Shown piece by piece: positions 9,479 through 20,083 of a stretch of 64,000 nt of DNA. The DNA comes from Neoarius graeffei. Lineage: Eukaryota; Chordata; Actinopteri; Siluriformes; Ariidae. The position numbers and the translations under genes were made by a program. Each line of letters opens with the position of its first letter. Position 1 is the stretch's first letter. Below the pieces are notes generated by a model. That model was given only the letters and a program-made list of their open reading frames with translations. It searched no databases and was not told the DNA's origin. The stretch spans positions 64,577,741 through 64,641,740 of the forward strand of contig NC_083577.1 of NCBI RefSeq assembly GCF_027579695.1. Reading direction: 5' to 3'.

Positions 9479-10692
9479 TCACTGATCGTCCCAATTCTTC
9501 TTTGCTAGCCTCTTCTCTTTTATAATTTCCTGCAATTCTTTGTTCCACCACCATGTCTCCTTGTCTTCCTTCCTCCTTCCCGATGACCACCCTAGCACCT
9601 TCCTTGCTACTTCTCTTACTAGTATAGCAGTAGTATTCCAATCTTCTGGCAGACTTCCATGACCACTCAATGCTCGTCTCATTTCTTCCCTAAACTCCTT
9701 CTGATGTTCAACCTCTTTTAGTTTCCACCACTTAATCTTCGGCTCCACTAGTTCACGCTTCCTCTTTTTCACTTTCAAGCCCATCCTGCACACAACCACT
9801 TAATGTTGTCTAGCTACACTCTCCCTTGCCATCACTTTACAGTCTCCAATCTCCTTCAGGTTACCCCTTCTGCAGAGTATGTAGTTCACCTGTGTAGATC
9901 TTCCTCCACTCTTAAATGTCACCCTGTGCTGTTCTTTCTTCTCAAAGTATGTATTGACTATTGCCAAATTCACCCTCTTTGAAAAATCAACCACCATTTG
10001 CCCTTCCACATTTCTCTCTTTTACACCATATCTGCCCATCATGTCCTCATCTCCTCTGTTTCCCTCGCCAACATGTCCGTTGAAATCTGCTCTTATCAGC
10101 ACGCACTCCTCCCTCGGTATACTTTCTACCACTTCATCCATCTTTCCCAGAAAGACTCTTTCTCTTCATTTTCACATCCAACCTGTGGGGCGTATGCACA
10201 CACAACATTGATTACCACTCCTTGAATCTCCAACTTCATGCCTATCACTCTATCTGATACCTTCTTCACATCAATCAGACTGTTGACCAACTCTCCCCTC
10301 AAAACAATACCAACACCATTTCTCTTTCTATCGACTCCATAATAAAACAACTTGCATCCATCTCTAATGTTCTTGGCCTTGCTTCCTTTCCACCTCGTCT
10401 CCTGCACACACAAAATGTCCAACTTCCTTCTTTCCATCATACCTGCTAACTCTCTCGCTCTGCCAGTCAGTGTTCCCACATTCAGTGGTCCTACCCTCAA
10501 TTCTAAGCTCCTTCCCTTCCATCTTTCATGCTCTCTCCTAACATGCCTCCTCCCTCTCTTTCTCCTTCTCCGTTTTGGCGCAACAGTAGCACACTTTCCA
10601 CTGGCACCCCGTTGACCAACAGTACCAGAGGCGGTCGTTGTTAACCCGGGCCCCGACAAATCCGGTATGGTATTTCTCTTTTCATTCCGCAT
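9479..10692 (-). pseudogene. endonuclease and linker region of RTE-like LINE
   Basis: Three reading-frame pieces make up the N-terminal half. The first (10692-10126) has LNVGTLTGRARELAGMM, the catalytic glutamate in VQETRWKGSK and CAYAPQVG. The second (10141-9800) has [12 protein letters not shown] with the D-x-N motif and ends at RQH followed by a stop. The third (9799-9479) is the basic linker with IKWWKLKE and ETWWWNKELQEIIKEKRLAK. Endonuclease residues look conserved, but the stop and frame changes prevent a full-length protein. Confidence 0.85.
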
Positions 10693-10818
10693 GTTAGATT
10701 TGGCGCAGTTTTACACCGGATGCCCTTCCTGACGCAACTCTCTCCAATTTATCCGGGCTTGGGACCAGCACCAAGAGTATGCTTATGCACCCCCAGTGGC
10801 TGGATTATTGTATATATC

Positions 10819-11212
10819 CATCCATCCATCCATCCATCCATCCATCCATTATCTCTAGCTGCTTTATCCTGTTCTACAGGGTCACAGGCAGGCTGGAGCC
10901 TATCCCAGCTGACTACGGGCGAAAGGCGGGGTACACCCTGGACAAGTCACCAGGTCATCACAGGGCTGACACATAGACACAGACAACCATTCACACTCAC
11001 ATTCACACCTACGGTCAATTTAGAGTCACAAGTTAACCTAACCTGCATGTCTTTGGACTGTGGGGGACACCGGAGCACCTGGAGGAAACCCACACAGACA
11101 CGGGGAGAACATGCAAACTCCACACAGAAAGGCCCTCACCGGCCACGGGGCTCAAATCCGGACCTTCTTGCTGTGAGGCAACAGCGCTAACCACTACACC
11201 ACTGTGCCGCCT
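10819..11212 (-). repeat. V-SINE-type SINE, reverse, full length
   Basis: The copy runs from a (CATC)n tail to GTGCCGCCT. The flanks ATTGTATATAT and ATTATATATA look like a slightly diverged target duplication. It separates the RTE-like LINE from the R4-like LINE. Confidence 0.9.
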
Positions 11213-11271
11213 ATTATATATAAAAAAAAAATCTCCTTGTGGTATCCATGTCATCCTCAAGCTCGGGTCCT

Positions 11272-12264
11272 CTACCAGAGGCCTGGGCGTTTGAGGGTTC
11301 TGCGCAGTATCTTCGATGTTCCTAGGACTGCGCTCTTCTGGACTGAGGCTTCAGATGTTGTTCCTGGGATTTGCTGGAGCCACTCTCCCAGTTTGGGGGT
11401 TACTGCCCCAAGTGCCCCCACTACCACGGGGACCACGCAACCCTTGACCTTCCACATCTGTTCCAGCTGCTCTTTCAACCCTTGATACTTCTCAAGTTTC
11501 TCATGTTCCTTCTTCCTGATGTTGGCGTCAGCTGGGATCACCACATCTATCACCACCACCCTCTTCTGCTCTTTGTCCACCACCACTATGTCCAGTTGGT
11601 TAGCCAGGATCTGTTTGTCAGTCTGGAAGCTGAAGTCCCACAGAACCTTGGCCCTGTTGTTCTCAGCCACCTTCTGTGGTATGGCCCATTGGGACTTGGG
11701 TACTTCTATTCCATACTGGTTGCAGATGTTCCTGCATACTATCCCAGCCACTTGGTTGTGCCTCTCCATGTACGCTGATCCAGCTAGCATCTTACACCCT
11801 GCTACTATGTGCTGGACTGTTTCAGGGGCTTCTTTGCACAGTCTGCATCTTGGGTCTGATCTACTCTGGTAGATCCTGGCCTCTATGGCTCTTGTGCTTA
11901 TGGCCTGTTCTTGTGCTGCCATGATTAGTGCCTCTGTGCTGTCTGTCAGTCCTGCATTATCCAGCCACTGGTAGGATTTCTTGATATCAGCCACTTCCTC
12001 TATCTGACGGTGGTACGTGCCATGTAGGGGTTTGTCCCTCCAGGTTGTCTGTTCCTCCTCCTCCTGTGCACTCTCATCAGGGTTCTGCTGCCTGAGACAT
12101 TCACTTAGCAGTTCATCCTTTGGGGCCATCTTTCTGATGTATTCTCGGATTTTCGATGTTTCATCTTGGACCGTGGTCTTGACGCTCACTAGCCCTCGAC
12201 CTCCCTCTTTCCACTTAGTGTATAGTCTCAGGGTGCTGGACTTGGGGTGGAACCCTCCATGCAT
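11272..12264 (-). pseudogene. R4-type LINE C-terminus: zinc knuckle and REL endonuclease
   Basis: The 330-codon frame contains CRLCKEAPETVQHIVAGC, a C-x2-C-x7-H-x4-C knuckle. It is followed by LDIVVVDKEQKRVVVIDV, the PD-(D/E)xK-like core of restriction-enzyme-like endonucleases, then HEKLEKYQGLKEQLEQMW and LGAVTPKLGEWLQQIPGT to the end. The usual proline of the PD motif is leucine here (QLD). The nuclease makes the target-site nick in this LINE group. The frame is open to its stop but is separated from the RT by a break near 12264-12321. Confidence 0.85.
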
Positions 12265-12320
12265 GGTGAGGAGCTTTCTAGTCTTGATATCTGTGGCTTC
12301 TATCTCCTCCTTTGGCCAGT

Positions 12321-13490
12321 TTATGATACCAGCGGGGTATCTGTGACTGGTAGTGCGTACATGTTGATGGCTCGGACCTTGTTCTTACCATTCAGCTGAC
12401 TTTTCAGGACCTGCCTTACTCTCTGGAGGTATTTGGCTGTGGTTGACTTCCTTGTGGCCTCTTCATGGTTTCCATTAGCCTGTGGGATGCCAAGGTATTT
12501 GTAGCTGTCTTGGATATCACCTATGTTGCCCTCTGGTAGGTCAATCCCCTCAGTCCAGATCATCTTGCCTCTCTTTGAGACCATCCGGCCACACTTGTCC
12601 AATCCGAATGACATCCCTATGTCATCGCTGTAGATCTGGGTGGTGTGGATCAGCGAGTCTATTTCTTGCTCGTTCCTGGCATACAACTTGATGTCATCCA
12701 TGTAGAGCAGGTGGCTGATTGTTGCCCCACTACGGAATCGGTACCCGTAGCCGCTCTTCGTGATGATCCGACTGAGGGGGTTCAGGCCTATGCAGAATAG
12801 CAGTGGTGATAGCGCATCTCCTTGGTATATGCCGCACTTGATGTTGACTTGGGCAATGGGTTTTGAGTTGGCCTCTAGGGTTGTCTTCCACATTTCCATT
12901 GAGTTCTGGATGAAGGTCCTTAGGTTCCTGTTGATCTTATACAGTTCCAGACATTCCAGTATCCATGTGTGTGGCATTGAGTCGTAGGCTTTCTTGTAGT
13001 CAATCCAGGCAGTACACAGGTTGGTCTGTCTCTTCTTACAGTCCCAGGCGACTGTTCTATCGACCAGTAGCTGGTGCTTGGTTCCTCTGGTGTTACTGAC
13101 AGTCCCTTTCTGTGCCTCGCTCATGTATTGAGCCACATGCTTACTCATTTTTGCCGCAATGATGCCTGACAGGGCCTTCCATGTTGTGCAGAGACAGGTA
13201 ATTGGCCGGTAGTTGGATGGGATGGGTCCCTTCTGGGGGTCCTTCATGATTAGGACTGTCCTGCCTTGGGTTAGCCATTCTGGGTGGGTCCCATCCCTCA
13301 GCAGCTGGTTCATCTGTGCTGCTAGGCATTCATGGAGTGCAGTTAGCTTCTTCAGCCAGTACGTATGGATCATATCGGGGCCTGGTGCTGTCCAGCTCTT
13401 CATCTTTGACACTCTTTCTTGGACGTCTGCCATTGAGATGGTTACTGGTTCTTGTTCTGGGAGGTTGCTGTGGTCAGCTCTTAGGTCCAC
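12321..13490 (-). pseudogene. R4-type LINE reverse transcriptase
   Basis: The 389-codon frame holds the RT motifs in order: WTAPGPDMIHTYWLKKL, NYRPITCLCTTWKALSG, motif A WIDYKKAYDSMPHTWI, motif B GIYQGDALSPLLFCIGLNPL, and the catalytic box LLYMDDIKLYA. SYKYLGIPQ follows. YMDD instead of FADD and the GIYQGDALSP block are typical of R4-group elements. Catalytic aspartates are intact. The frame is broken from the N-terminal part near 13490-13604. Confidence 0.87.
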
Positions 13491-13603
13491 TAACCATTGG
13501 GCATCGGTGTTGTGTTATGTCTTTCCAGTATTTTTCCACCTCAGCTCTTGGTGGGTCTGACCGGTTGTTGTTTCCCTGCCACTGAGAGTACACCTTGGCT
13601 GGT

Positions 13604-14417
13604 TCAGTGGAGAACAGCTTGTTTATTCTCCTGGCCTCTCCTTCCTTGGTGTATCTCTTCAACCGGGTGGCCAGAGCTGTTAGTCGCTGTTTGGCAGTTT
13701 CGAGTGCCTCTGGTATGGAGAGTGAGTTGTTTATTCACCATGTTCCCTTTATTCACCATGTTCCCTTTCTGTAGTTCAGCTAGCTGGCTAACTTCTCTCC
13801 GTGCTGCCTTTATCTTGAGCTCTAATCGTCTCTTCCATGGTGGATACTGTTTATGTCCCAAGCCCACCTTGTGTCCAAGCATCTCCATGATTACTGTTGC
13901 TGTACTGTGTATCAGCTTGTTGGTCTCAGTGATGGTTCTTGTGGAGATTGTCTTCAGAGCAGCATTCACATCTACTAGTAGATCTTCTGAAGGTACTTGG
14001 CAACTCAGCTTCGGTATTCGTCGGGGGCTCCAGGTTTCCAGTTGGGTCACGATCTTCCTTCTCAGGTCAGCAGCTCTTGTGTTGAGGCTGTTAGCTGTTG
14101 GGGCTTGGTACCCAATCTCTGGTTGTGGGGATGATGATGACATCTCCCCGCTGACCTGTCTTCCTGGCTCCCCCTTGCCGTAGCATCGTTGTTGTATTTC
14201 ATTAATCTCTAGTTGTGATAGTAGATTTCGATTACGGATGTTGGAACACTGGGCTAATAGCTGTTTCTTTGTTAGCCTTGATTGTGGGTTTCGAAGTATC
14301 CAATGGTCCCACATTCGCTGCATGTATCCCCTCTCTCTGGGATTGCTTGTATAGTAGCATTCCAGCAATTCCGTATTTTCTGTCCTTGTCCATCGATGTC
14401 TTGTTCCAGTAGCCCAT
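13604..14417 (-). pseudogene. R4-type LINE N-terminal region
   Basis: Two overlapping frames (14368-13604 and 14417-14232) encode the N-terminal region: MLECYYTSNPRERGYMQRMW, then RLTKKQLLAQCSNIRNR, and WKRRLELKIKAARREV. A near-exact duplicated GNMVNKGNMVNK (around 13750, from a 15-bp tandem repeat) is probably a replication slippage. The region upstream is split by the transposon at 14428. I recognise no enzymatic domain in this part. Confidence 0.7.
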
Positions 14418-14643
14418 TTCTCATCAGGGCCCTGTACTACGAACGGAGGTTAACCTACCCAGAAGTAACCCAGGGTTCCCCCGCTAAACCGGGGTTGACA
14501 AAACCTGGTTATCTTGTTTGGGGTTAAACGGTACTACGACGCCAGTTATGAAGTTGATTTGTTGAACCTGGTTTAACCTAATCAGGGTTAATGCGCGTTC
14601 ACGTTAAAGGGGAGGTTATCAGCGCAAATCACCACTGTTCACA

Positions 14644-14847
14644 ATGGCACGGTCGCCGTACCTCACGGAGGAAGAATGCGCTGTCATAATGCAAAGCTAC
14701 GAGGAGTTCAAAACAACATTAAGAGCAAAATCTAACACAGCGGCTGCCAATAAGGAGCGGCAAGCATGTTGGCAACGAATTGCCGATCGGGTAAATGCGC
14801 AAGTACATTCTCCCTTCTACATGTTCCAGAACAGAAGTATAGGATGA
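14644..14847 (+). pseudogene. Myb/SANT-like protein of a Harbinger element (5' exon)
   Basis: The reading frame starts MARSPYLTEEECAVIMQSYE and continues to NKERQACWQRIADRVNA. This is the helix pattern of the Myb/SANT-like domain (NAIF1 type) that Harbinger elements encode. A likely second exon at about 15072-15139 reads GNSSAKRTWQQVKMKYKN, the third helix of the same domain, between an AG and a GTAAGT. The GT after ADRVNAQ at 14803 is the best donor, but the phases do not match, so the gene is probably decayed. In this family the Myb protein assists the transposase in binding DNA and in nuclear import. Confidence 0.72.
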
Positions 14848-14856
14848 GAGAAAGCT

Positions 14857-15870
14857 TCATGATCAATCACAAGTCACAGAAAATGGTCCTTCGACGTGGC
14901 CCCAGTCATATATAGCTTGTTTAATGTCCGAAAAATCCTGAATAAAATTTGGTATGGTAAATTCATGGAGTAGCCTACTTAAGCTGATATGTGCACAGAG
15001 TCACATGAATTAGGATGACTGACTGTTCAGTCCCTTTGACTAAGTTGGTGTATGTCCTGTGAACATTTCAGAGGCAACAGCAGTGCCAAACGCACCTGGC
15101 AACAGGTGAAAATGAAATATAAAAACATCATTCATAATGGTAAGTGTGTGTGTGTGTGTGTCGTTCTTTTTCTGTACTGTGTTTCAGATGAAAAAGCTTT
15201 TGCCCAAGGACAAGAAGTAGGCTAAACAGCATTTGCCTTTTATTTATTCAAGTTTTATCTGTTTGCCTAATAGTTAAATTGTTTTGTATATAGTTTATAA
15301 TGTAGTTGTGTGATATTAATGATAATATTGTGGGAAAACTACTTTGCACGGACGTTCATTTAATTTATTCTATCGTTATTTTGTTTGTTCTATTTTTGTG
15401 TATTTTATTTATTTCTGTTTGTCTAGTTGTATCTATTTTTCTAATAATATATTTTTTGCATTAATTGTTTTTTCCTATTAAAATAATCTTGTGTTCTTGT
15501 TATAACTTTATCTATTTATCTGACTGTTTAGTTGTATCTATTTTTGTTACAATTTCAATATTTTTAATACAAGTTTTTTTCTATTAAAATGTTCTTGTGT
15601 TATATTTATTGTAGTTGTATCTATTTTATATCTCAGACTTAAATATTTTTGTAAAACAAGTGTTTTTCTATAAAATATTCTTGCGTTCTTGATAACTATG
15701 TTCTTGAGTGGGTTCTTTTTTTTTTTTTTTTACAGAAAAGCTGTTCTGCATGGACATTCATTGAAGCCCTCATTGTTTTTTAATGGTTATTTATGAGCAT
15801 TTAGGGGTTACAATAATGTAAGTCTAGGTTGCTTTATATAAAAGGTATGTCCAGAAATATTGTCACTGTC
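14857..15870. other. AT-rich non-coding interior of the Harbinger-like element
   Basis: Apart from the short second Myb-like exon near 15072-15139 and a (GT)n run at 15145-15160, this stretch is low-complexity T-rich DNA. It has repeated phrases such as GTTGTATCTATTTTT and TATTAAAAT, and shows no gene. Confidence 0.6.
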
Positions 15871-16470
15871 TAAGCAGAGGGATCTGGCTTCTTTAGACGC
15901 TGTCTTCTTAAAACTGAATAAATATTTAAAAAGAGCCAAATGAGCCAGTCTTTTGAACGGCTCTTTTCAAAGAACGGATCACAAAGATGCGGATCCCATC
16001 AAAGAGCCATAAATCCCATCTCTAATCTGCGCTCCGATATCGCACAGGTCATCCAGGTACGCTGGCATTGTCTCTAGAGGAAATGTCGGTGGAGAGGTGG
16101 TGTTTAAAAAGGGTGTGGTTAATCGGAAACCTCGGGTTAACCAAGAACATAACCTGAGACGAGCAGGTTTGAGATCCAGTGTAAGTTGCCATGGCAGCAT
16201 ACCTCGGTTTGAACATAGCCAACTTTCATAGTATGGGTTAATCGGGAAGTTACGCTGCACGTGATCAAGTTACTCTCGAAGTTACCCTGGTAAGCCAGAA
16301 AACCCACTTCGTAGTACAGGGCCCAGTTTGCCCTGGTTCCCTAGCAACTGACGCAGACCTTGTTGACCCGGGCGACGTCTGACTCTATCAGTTATGTCTT
16401 CACTCATTCCTGAGGTAGGCTGATATATCATGAGGGGTCTTGCCTAAGGACCCTTATTGGATGATGTTTT

Positions 16471-16546
16471 GCCCCGACCGGGATTCGAACCCCGATCACC
16501 CGCGTTGTAGTCAGTGATCATTACCACTGTACTATCCAGCTGATCC
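16471..16546 (-). other. tRNA-like sequence at the 5' end of the R4-type LINE
   Basis: The minus strand gives a 76-base, tRNA-sized segment with an A-box-like TAGTACAGTGG and a B box GGGTTCGAATCCC. The seven-base TTCGAAT loop is closed by a mostly paired T stem. The acceptor ends (GGATCAG and TCGGGGC) do not pair well, so it is not a standard functional tRNA gene. It sits exactly where the LINE 5' end is expected and could supply an internal RNA polymerase III promoter, or be a tRNA-derived leader. Confidence 0.6.
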
Positions 16547-16672
16547 AGTATATGTATATATCGGCCAGTATATGGAGCTTTTTCAAGCAGAGCAAAATGT
16601 CTTCATGAGACAGGAACCTGTGCAAAAGATGAAAATAAAAAAATTGTTTTTGCTTAAAATATACAAATATAT

Positions 16673-18281
16673 GCAAAAGTTTGGGCACCCCTGGTCAAAA
16701 TTGCTGTTACTGTGAACAGTTAAGCAAGTTGAAGATGAAATGATCTCCAAAAGGGATAAAGTTAAAGATGACTCATTCCCTTTATATTTTAAGCAAAAAC
16801 AATTTTTTTTATTTTAATCTTTTGCCTTTTCTAAATGACAAAAAAGGAAAAGGGCCCGAAGCAAAAGTTTGGGCACCCTGCATGGGCACCCTAGTAACAC
16901 CCCCTTTGGCAAGTATCACAGCTTGTAAACACTTTTTGTAGCCAGCTTATAATCTTTCAGTTCTTACCTGGGGGATTTTCACACATTCATCCTTGCAAAA
17001 GGCTTCCAGTTCTACAAGTTTCTTGGGCTGTCTTGCATGCACTGCTCTTTTGAGATCTATCCACAGATTTGCAATGATGTTTAGGTCAGGGGACTGTGAG
17101 GGCCAGGGCAAAACCTTCAGCTTGTGCCTCTTGAGGTATTCCATTGTAGATTTTGAGGTGTGTTTTGGATCATCGTCTTATTGTAGGACCCATCCTCTTT
17201 TTAACTTCAACTTTTTTACAGATGGTGTGATGTTTGCTTCCAGAATTTGCTGGTATTTATTCGAATCCATGCTTCCCTCGACCAATGAAATGTGCCCTGT
17301 GCCACTGACTGCAAAACAACCCCAAAGCATGATCGATCCACACCCATGCTTCAGAGTTGGAGAGGTGTTCTTTTCCTGGAATTTGGCACCCTTTTTTCTC
17401 CAAACATACCTTTGCACATTGTGGCCAAAAAGTTCTATTTTGATTTCATCAGTCCACAGGACTTGTTTCCAAAATGCATCAGGCTTATTTAGATGTTCAT
17501 TTGCAAACTTCAGACGCTGAATTTTGTGGCTAGGACGCAGGAACGGTTTTCTTCTGATGACTCTTCCATGAAGGTCATATTTGTTCAGGTGTCGCTGCAT
17601 AGTAGAACAGCGCACCACCACTCCAGGGTCTGCTAAATCTTTCTGAAAGTCTTTTGCAGTCAAACAGGGGTTTTATTTGCCTTTCTAGCAATCCAACGAG
17701 CAGTTCTTTCAGAAAGTTTTCTTCATCTTCCAGACCTCACCTTGATCTCCACTGTTTCTGTTAACTGCCATTTCTTAATAACATTACGATCTGAGGAAAC
17801 AGCTACCTGAAATCACTTTGCTACGTTCTTGTAGCCTTCTCCTGCTTTGTGAGCATCAATTATTTTATTACTCAGAATGCGAGGGAGTTGCTTAGAGGAG
17901 CCCATGGCTGTTGATTTTAGGGACAAGTTTGAGGAGTCAGAGAATTTATACAGCTTTGAAATCTGCATCATCTGACCTTTCCTCACGAAGAATTTGAACA
18001 AGCCACAGCTCAATAAGCTAATTAAGGTCTGGAACCTTGGTTAAAGTTACCTGAGAACTCATATGTATTGGGGTGCCCAAACTTTCGCATGGTGTTCCTT
18101 TTCTTTTTTCACTCTCCAATTGTACAAAACAAAAATAATACACAAATCTTGCAGAAAACGGTGAAAAGAAAGTATCGTCTTTACCTTTATGCCTTTTGGT
18201 GATCAGTTCATCTTCTGCTCACTTAACTATTCACAGTAACAGACATTTTCAGTAAGGGTGCCCAAATTTTGCATGACACTG
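16673..18281 (-). mobile_element. Tc1-like transposon, inactive
   Basis: The terminal repeats contain ATGCAAAAGTTTGGGCACCC on the left and the complement of GGGTGCCCAAATTTTGCAT on the right. Similarity extends through CTGTTACTGTGAA. The flanks are TA-rich. The interior is a single minus-strand transposase gene. The left flank (16617-16665) is an inverted copy of 16784-16830, so the left end has been rearranged. Confidence 0.87.
16947..18013 (-). pseudogene. Tc1-type transposase, catalytic residue lost
   Basis: The N-terminal helix-turn-helix part (MGSSKQLPRILSNKIIDAH) reads from about 17905. The central and catalytic part reads 17663-17178 with VLWTDEIKIELFG (first aspartate) and LKHGCGSIMLWGCF. 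Then comes a CAA-to-TAA stop at the start of the second catalytic block, *DDDPKHTSK. The rest, [20 protein letters not shown], has alanine where Tc1 transposases have the third catalytic residue in PIENLW. The DDE triad is therefore broken in addition to the stop and a frame break near 17680-17820. Confidence 0.88.
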
Positions 18282-18399
18282 TATATATATATAGACACAC
18301 ACAAATATACAGGGTTTTTCAAAAAAAAGAAATCATTCTAAGATATTTACATCTCAAATAATATAATTTTTTTAAACAGCCATTTATATATATATATAT

Positions 18400-18766
18400 C
18401 CATCCATCCATCCATTATCTCTAGCCGCTTATCCTGTTCTACAGGGTTGCAAGCAAGTTGGAGCCCATCCCAGCTGATTATGGGCGAGAGGTGGGGTACA
18501 CCCTGGACAAGTCACCAGATCATCGCAGGGCTGACACACAGAGACAAACAACCATTCACACCTACGGTCAATTTAGAGCCACCGATTAACCTAACCTGCA
18601 TATCTTTGGACTGTGGGGGAAACCAGAGCACCCAGAGGAAACCCACACAGACACGGGGAGAACATGCAAACTCCACACAGAAAGGTCCTCGCCGGCCGCT
18701 GGGCTCGAACCCAGGACTTTCTTGCTGTGAGGCGACAGTGCTAACCACTACACAGTCGTGCCACCT
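18400..18766 (-). repeat. V-SINE-type SINE, reverse, full length
   Basis: The copy sits between two TA repeats and runs from (CATC)n through the core to CGTGCCACC. Confidence 0.92.
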
Positions 18767-18786
18767 ATATATATATATATATATAT

Positions 18787-19162
18787 CTCATCTCATCTCA
18801 TTATCTCTAGCCGCTTTATCCTTCAACAGGGTCGCAGGCAAGCTGGAGCCTATCCCAGCTGACTACGGGCGAAAGGCGGGGTACACCCTGGACAAGTCAC
18901 CAGGTCATCACAGGGCTGACACATAGACACAGACAACCATTCACACTCACATTCACACCTACGGTCAATTTAGAGTCACCAGTTAACCTAACCTGCATGT
19001 CTTTGGACTGTGGGGGAAACCGGAGCACCCAGAGGAAACCCACGCGGACACGGGGAGAACATGCAAACTCCGCACAGAAAGGCCCTCGCCGGCCCCGGGG
19101 CTCGAACCCAGGACCTTCTTGCTGTGAGGCGACAGTGCTAACCACTACACCACCGTGCCGCC

Positions 19163-19164
<2 letters not shown>
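18787..19164 (-). repeat. V-SINE-type SINE, reverse, full length
   Basis: This is a full copy with the CTCATCTCATCTCATT tail and a GTGCCGCCCC head. It is again embedded in TA repeats, which continue for ~40 bp on the right. It is close to the family consensus and so comparatively young. Confidence 0.93.
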
Positions 19165-19205
<41 letters not shown>

Positions 19206-19206
<1 letters not shown>

Positions 19207-20006
19207 TGGGTGCGATTTGCTGGTGGGGATCATCCCCCCCCTCTGGTTTTTATCTCTGCTGAAAAAAAAAATCCTCGGGGACAACCCCGTCAATAAAACA
19301 AACAAACCAAAAAAAAAGTTGACATGACAGGCATATTGTGACACAGTTTTCTATGGTCTACACTGCACTCACTTTCAAAATGACCCAAAGTGGCAGCTTT
19401 GATGTTCACGAACGTCCCCAGCAAATAGATACATTGTAGATAATAACAATATCTTTGCGTTCTATGCAGGGATGCAAACAGCGCGCCTTTTGGCGGATGC
19501 CGCCTTTTTCACGGCCGATTTTTTTTTTGGGGGGGGGGACGTTGGAGTGTCTGACTATAATTTCAAAGTAAATTCTGTATTAAAATTACTAAATAAGCAA
19601 ATCCGTTACAGTCCATGAAACAGGAAGTATAAGGATGAGAAAAAAACAGTTTAAATTGGAAAGCTGCGCACAATGTGAACTGCGCCATCAGAGCAAACTG
19701 TTCATTTAGTATTCATGTATTTTAGTGATTTTCGAGTCACTGTCCATTTAATCCGGAGGGAGAGAAACATCACAGCAACGCGACAAGCAATGCGAACTTT
19801 GTTGTGTTAGTGTTCGTGTATTTAGTCAGAGAGATAGGAAGATGAATTTACTATCTCTGGTTTAGTGTTCGTTTTCATTTAGTGTTATTCATTTGATATC
19901 ATCGGATGTTATTGAGCTGTTAGCCTATTGTTACCTTAATTTTGTGACGTTTCATGATTAAAAAAAAAAAAACATCCCCCCTTCTGTTTTTTTGACAAAT
20001 CGCACC

Positions 20007-20009
<3 letters not shown>
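19206..20009 (+). mobile_element. hAT-type non-autonomous element, copy 1
   Basis: The ends are inverted repeats: CTGGGTGCGATTTG on the left and CAAATCGCACCCTG on the right. The 804-bp element lies in a TA repeat with TATATATA and TGTATATA as flanks. The outer ~240 bp on the left and ~330 bp on the right match the copy at 45803-46603, but the centre differs. It contains a CAGGGATGC motif and a T9/G9 run around 19510-19538. Confidence 0.87.

Positions 20010-20011
<2 letters not shown>

Positions 20012-20074
<63 letters not shown>
20012..20074. repeat. (TA)n microsatellite
   Basis: About thirty TA units separate the hAT element from the Tc1-like transposon. Confidence 0.95.

Positions 20075-20083
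<9 letters not shown>

Larger units (their letters stand above)
7766..10790 (-). mobile_element. RTE-like LINE, degraded, 3' end deleted
   Basis: The minus strand encodes, in order, an apurinic-type endonuclease (10692 to about 9800), a linker and a reverse transcriptase (9448 to 7973), and a C-terminal block MELPGTQKRGRPKRRYMD (about 7850). Upstream of the endonuclease are ~100 bases of 5' sequence with GGCATCCGGTGTAAAACTGC. The domain order and the FADDIV box fit RTE-type elements; the exact subclade is uncertain. The 3' untranslated end is missing because of the junction with the SINE at 7765. That is unusual, since LINEs normally lose the 5' end. Confidence 0.8.
14428..16323 (+). mobile_element. 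Harbinger-like DNA transposon with Myb-like gene, inserted in the R4 LINE
   Basis: The ends are inverted repeats GGCCCTGTACTACGAA and TTCGTAGTACAGGGCC. They are flanked by a 3-bp duplication CAG (14425-14427 and 16324-16326). Removing the element rejoins the R4 LINE leader without loss (CATCAG|TTTGCCC). The 3-bp duplication and the Myb/SANT-like protein encoded at 14644 both fit PIF/Harbinger elements, which carry a Myb-like partner gene. The DDE transposase gene is missing. The centre (15150-15870) is very AT-rich filler. Confidence 0.8.
11226..16550 (-). mobile_element. R4/Dong-type LINE interrupted by a Harbinger-like element
   Basis: The minus strand reads from a tRNA-like 5' segment at ~16546 through leader sequence to 16326. 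It is split by a 1.9-kb DNA transposon (14428-16323) and resumes at 14424 with the N-terminal coding region, the reverse transcriptase (13490-12321) and a C-terminal zinc knuckle plus restriction-enzyme-like endonuclease (12264-11272). An endonuclease downstream of the RT instead of an upstream APE domain is the defining architecture of R2/R4-group elements. Fish Rex6 belongs to this group, though I cannot tell whether this is Rex6. Several frameshifts make it inactive. Confidence 0.82.

Noticed and set aside
13497..14183. A 228-codon plus-strand frame.
   Set aside because: It is antisense to the R4-type LINE N-terminal region, has no recognisable domain and lies within a known element.
16471..16546. 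A functional tRNA gene.
   Set aside because: The A and B boxes are good, but the acceptor stem ends do not pair and the segment is attached to an R4-type LINE. I report it only as tRNA-like.
18447..19166. Repeated peptides such as MSLDCGGNRSTRRKPTRTRG or MTWRLVQGVPRLSPVVSWDR at many positions.
   Set aside because: These are translations of the SINE core and tail in its open frames. They appear in nearly every SINE copy and carry no protein-family signal.
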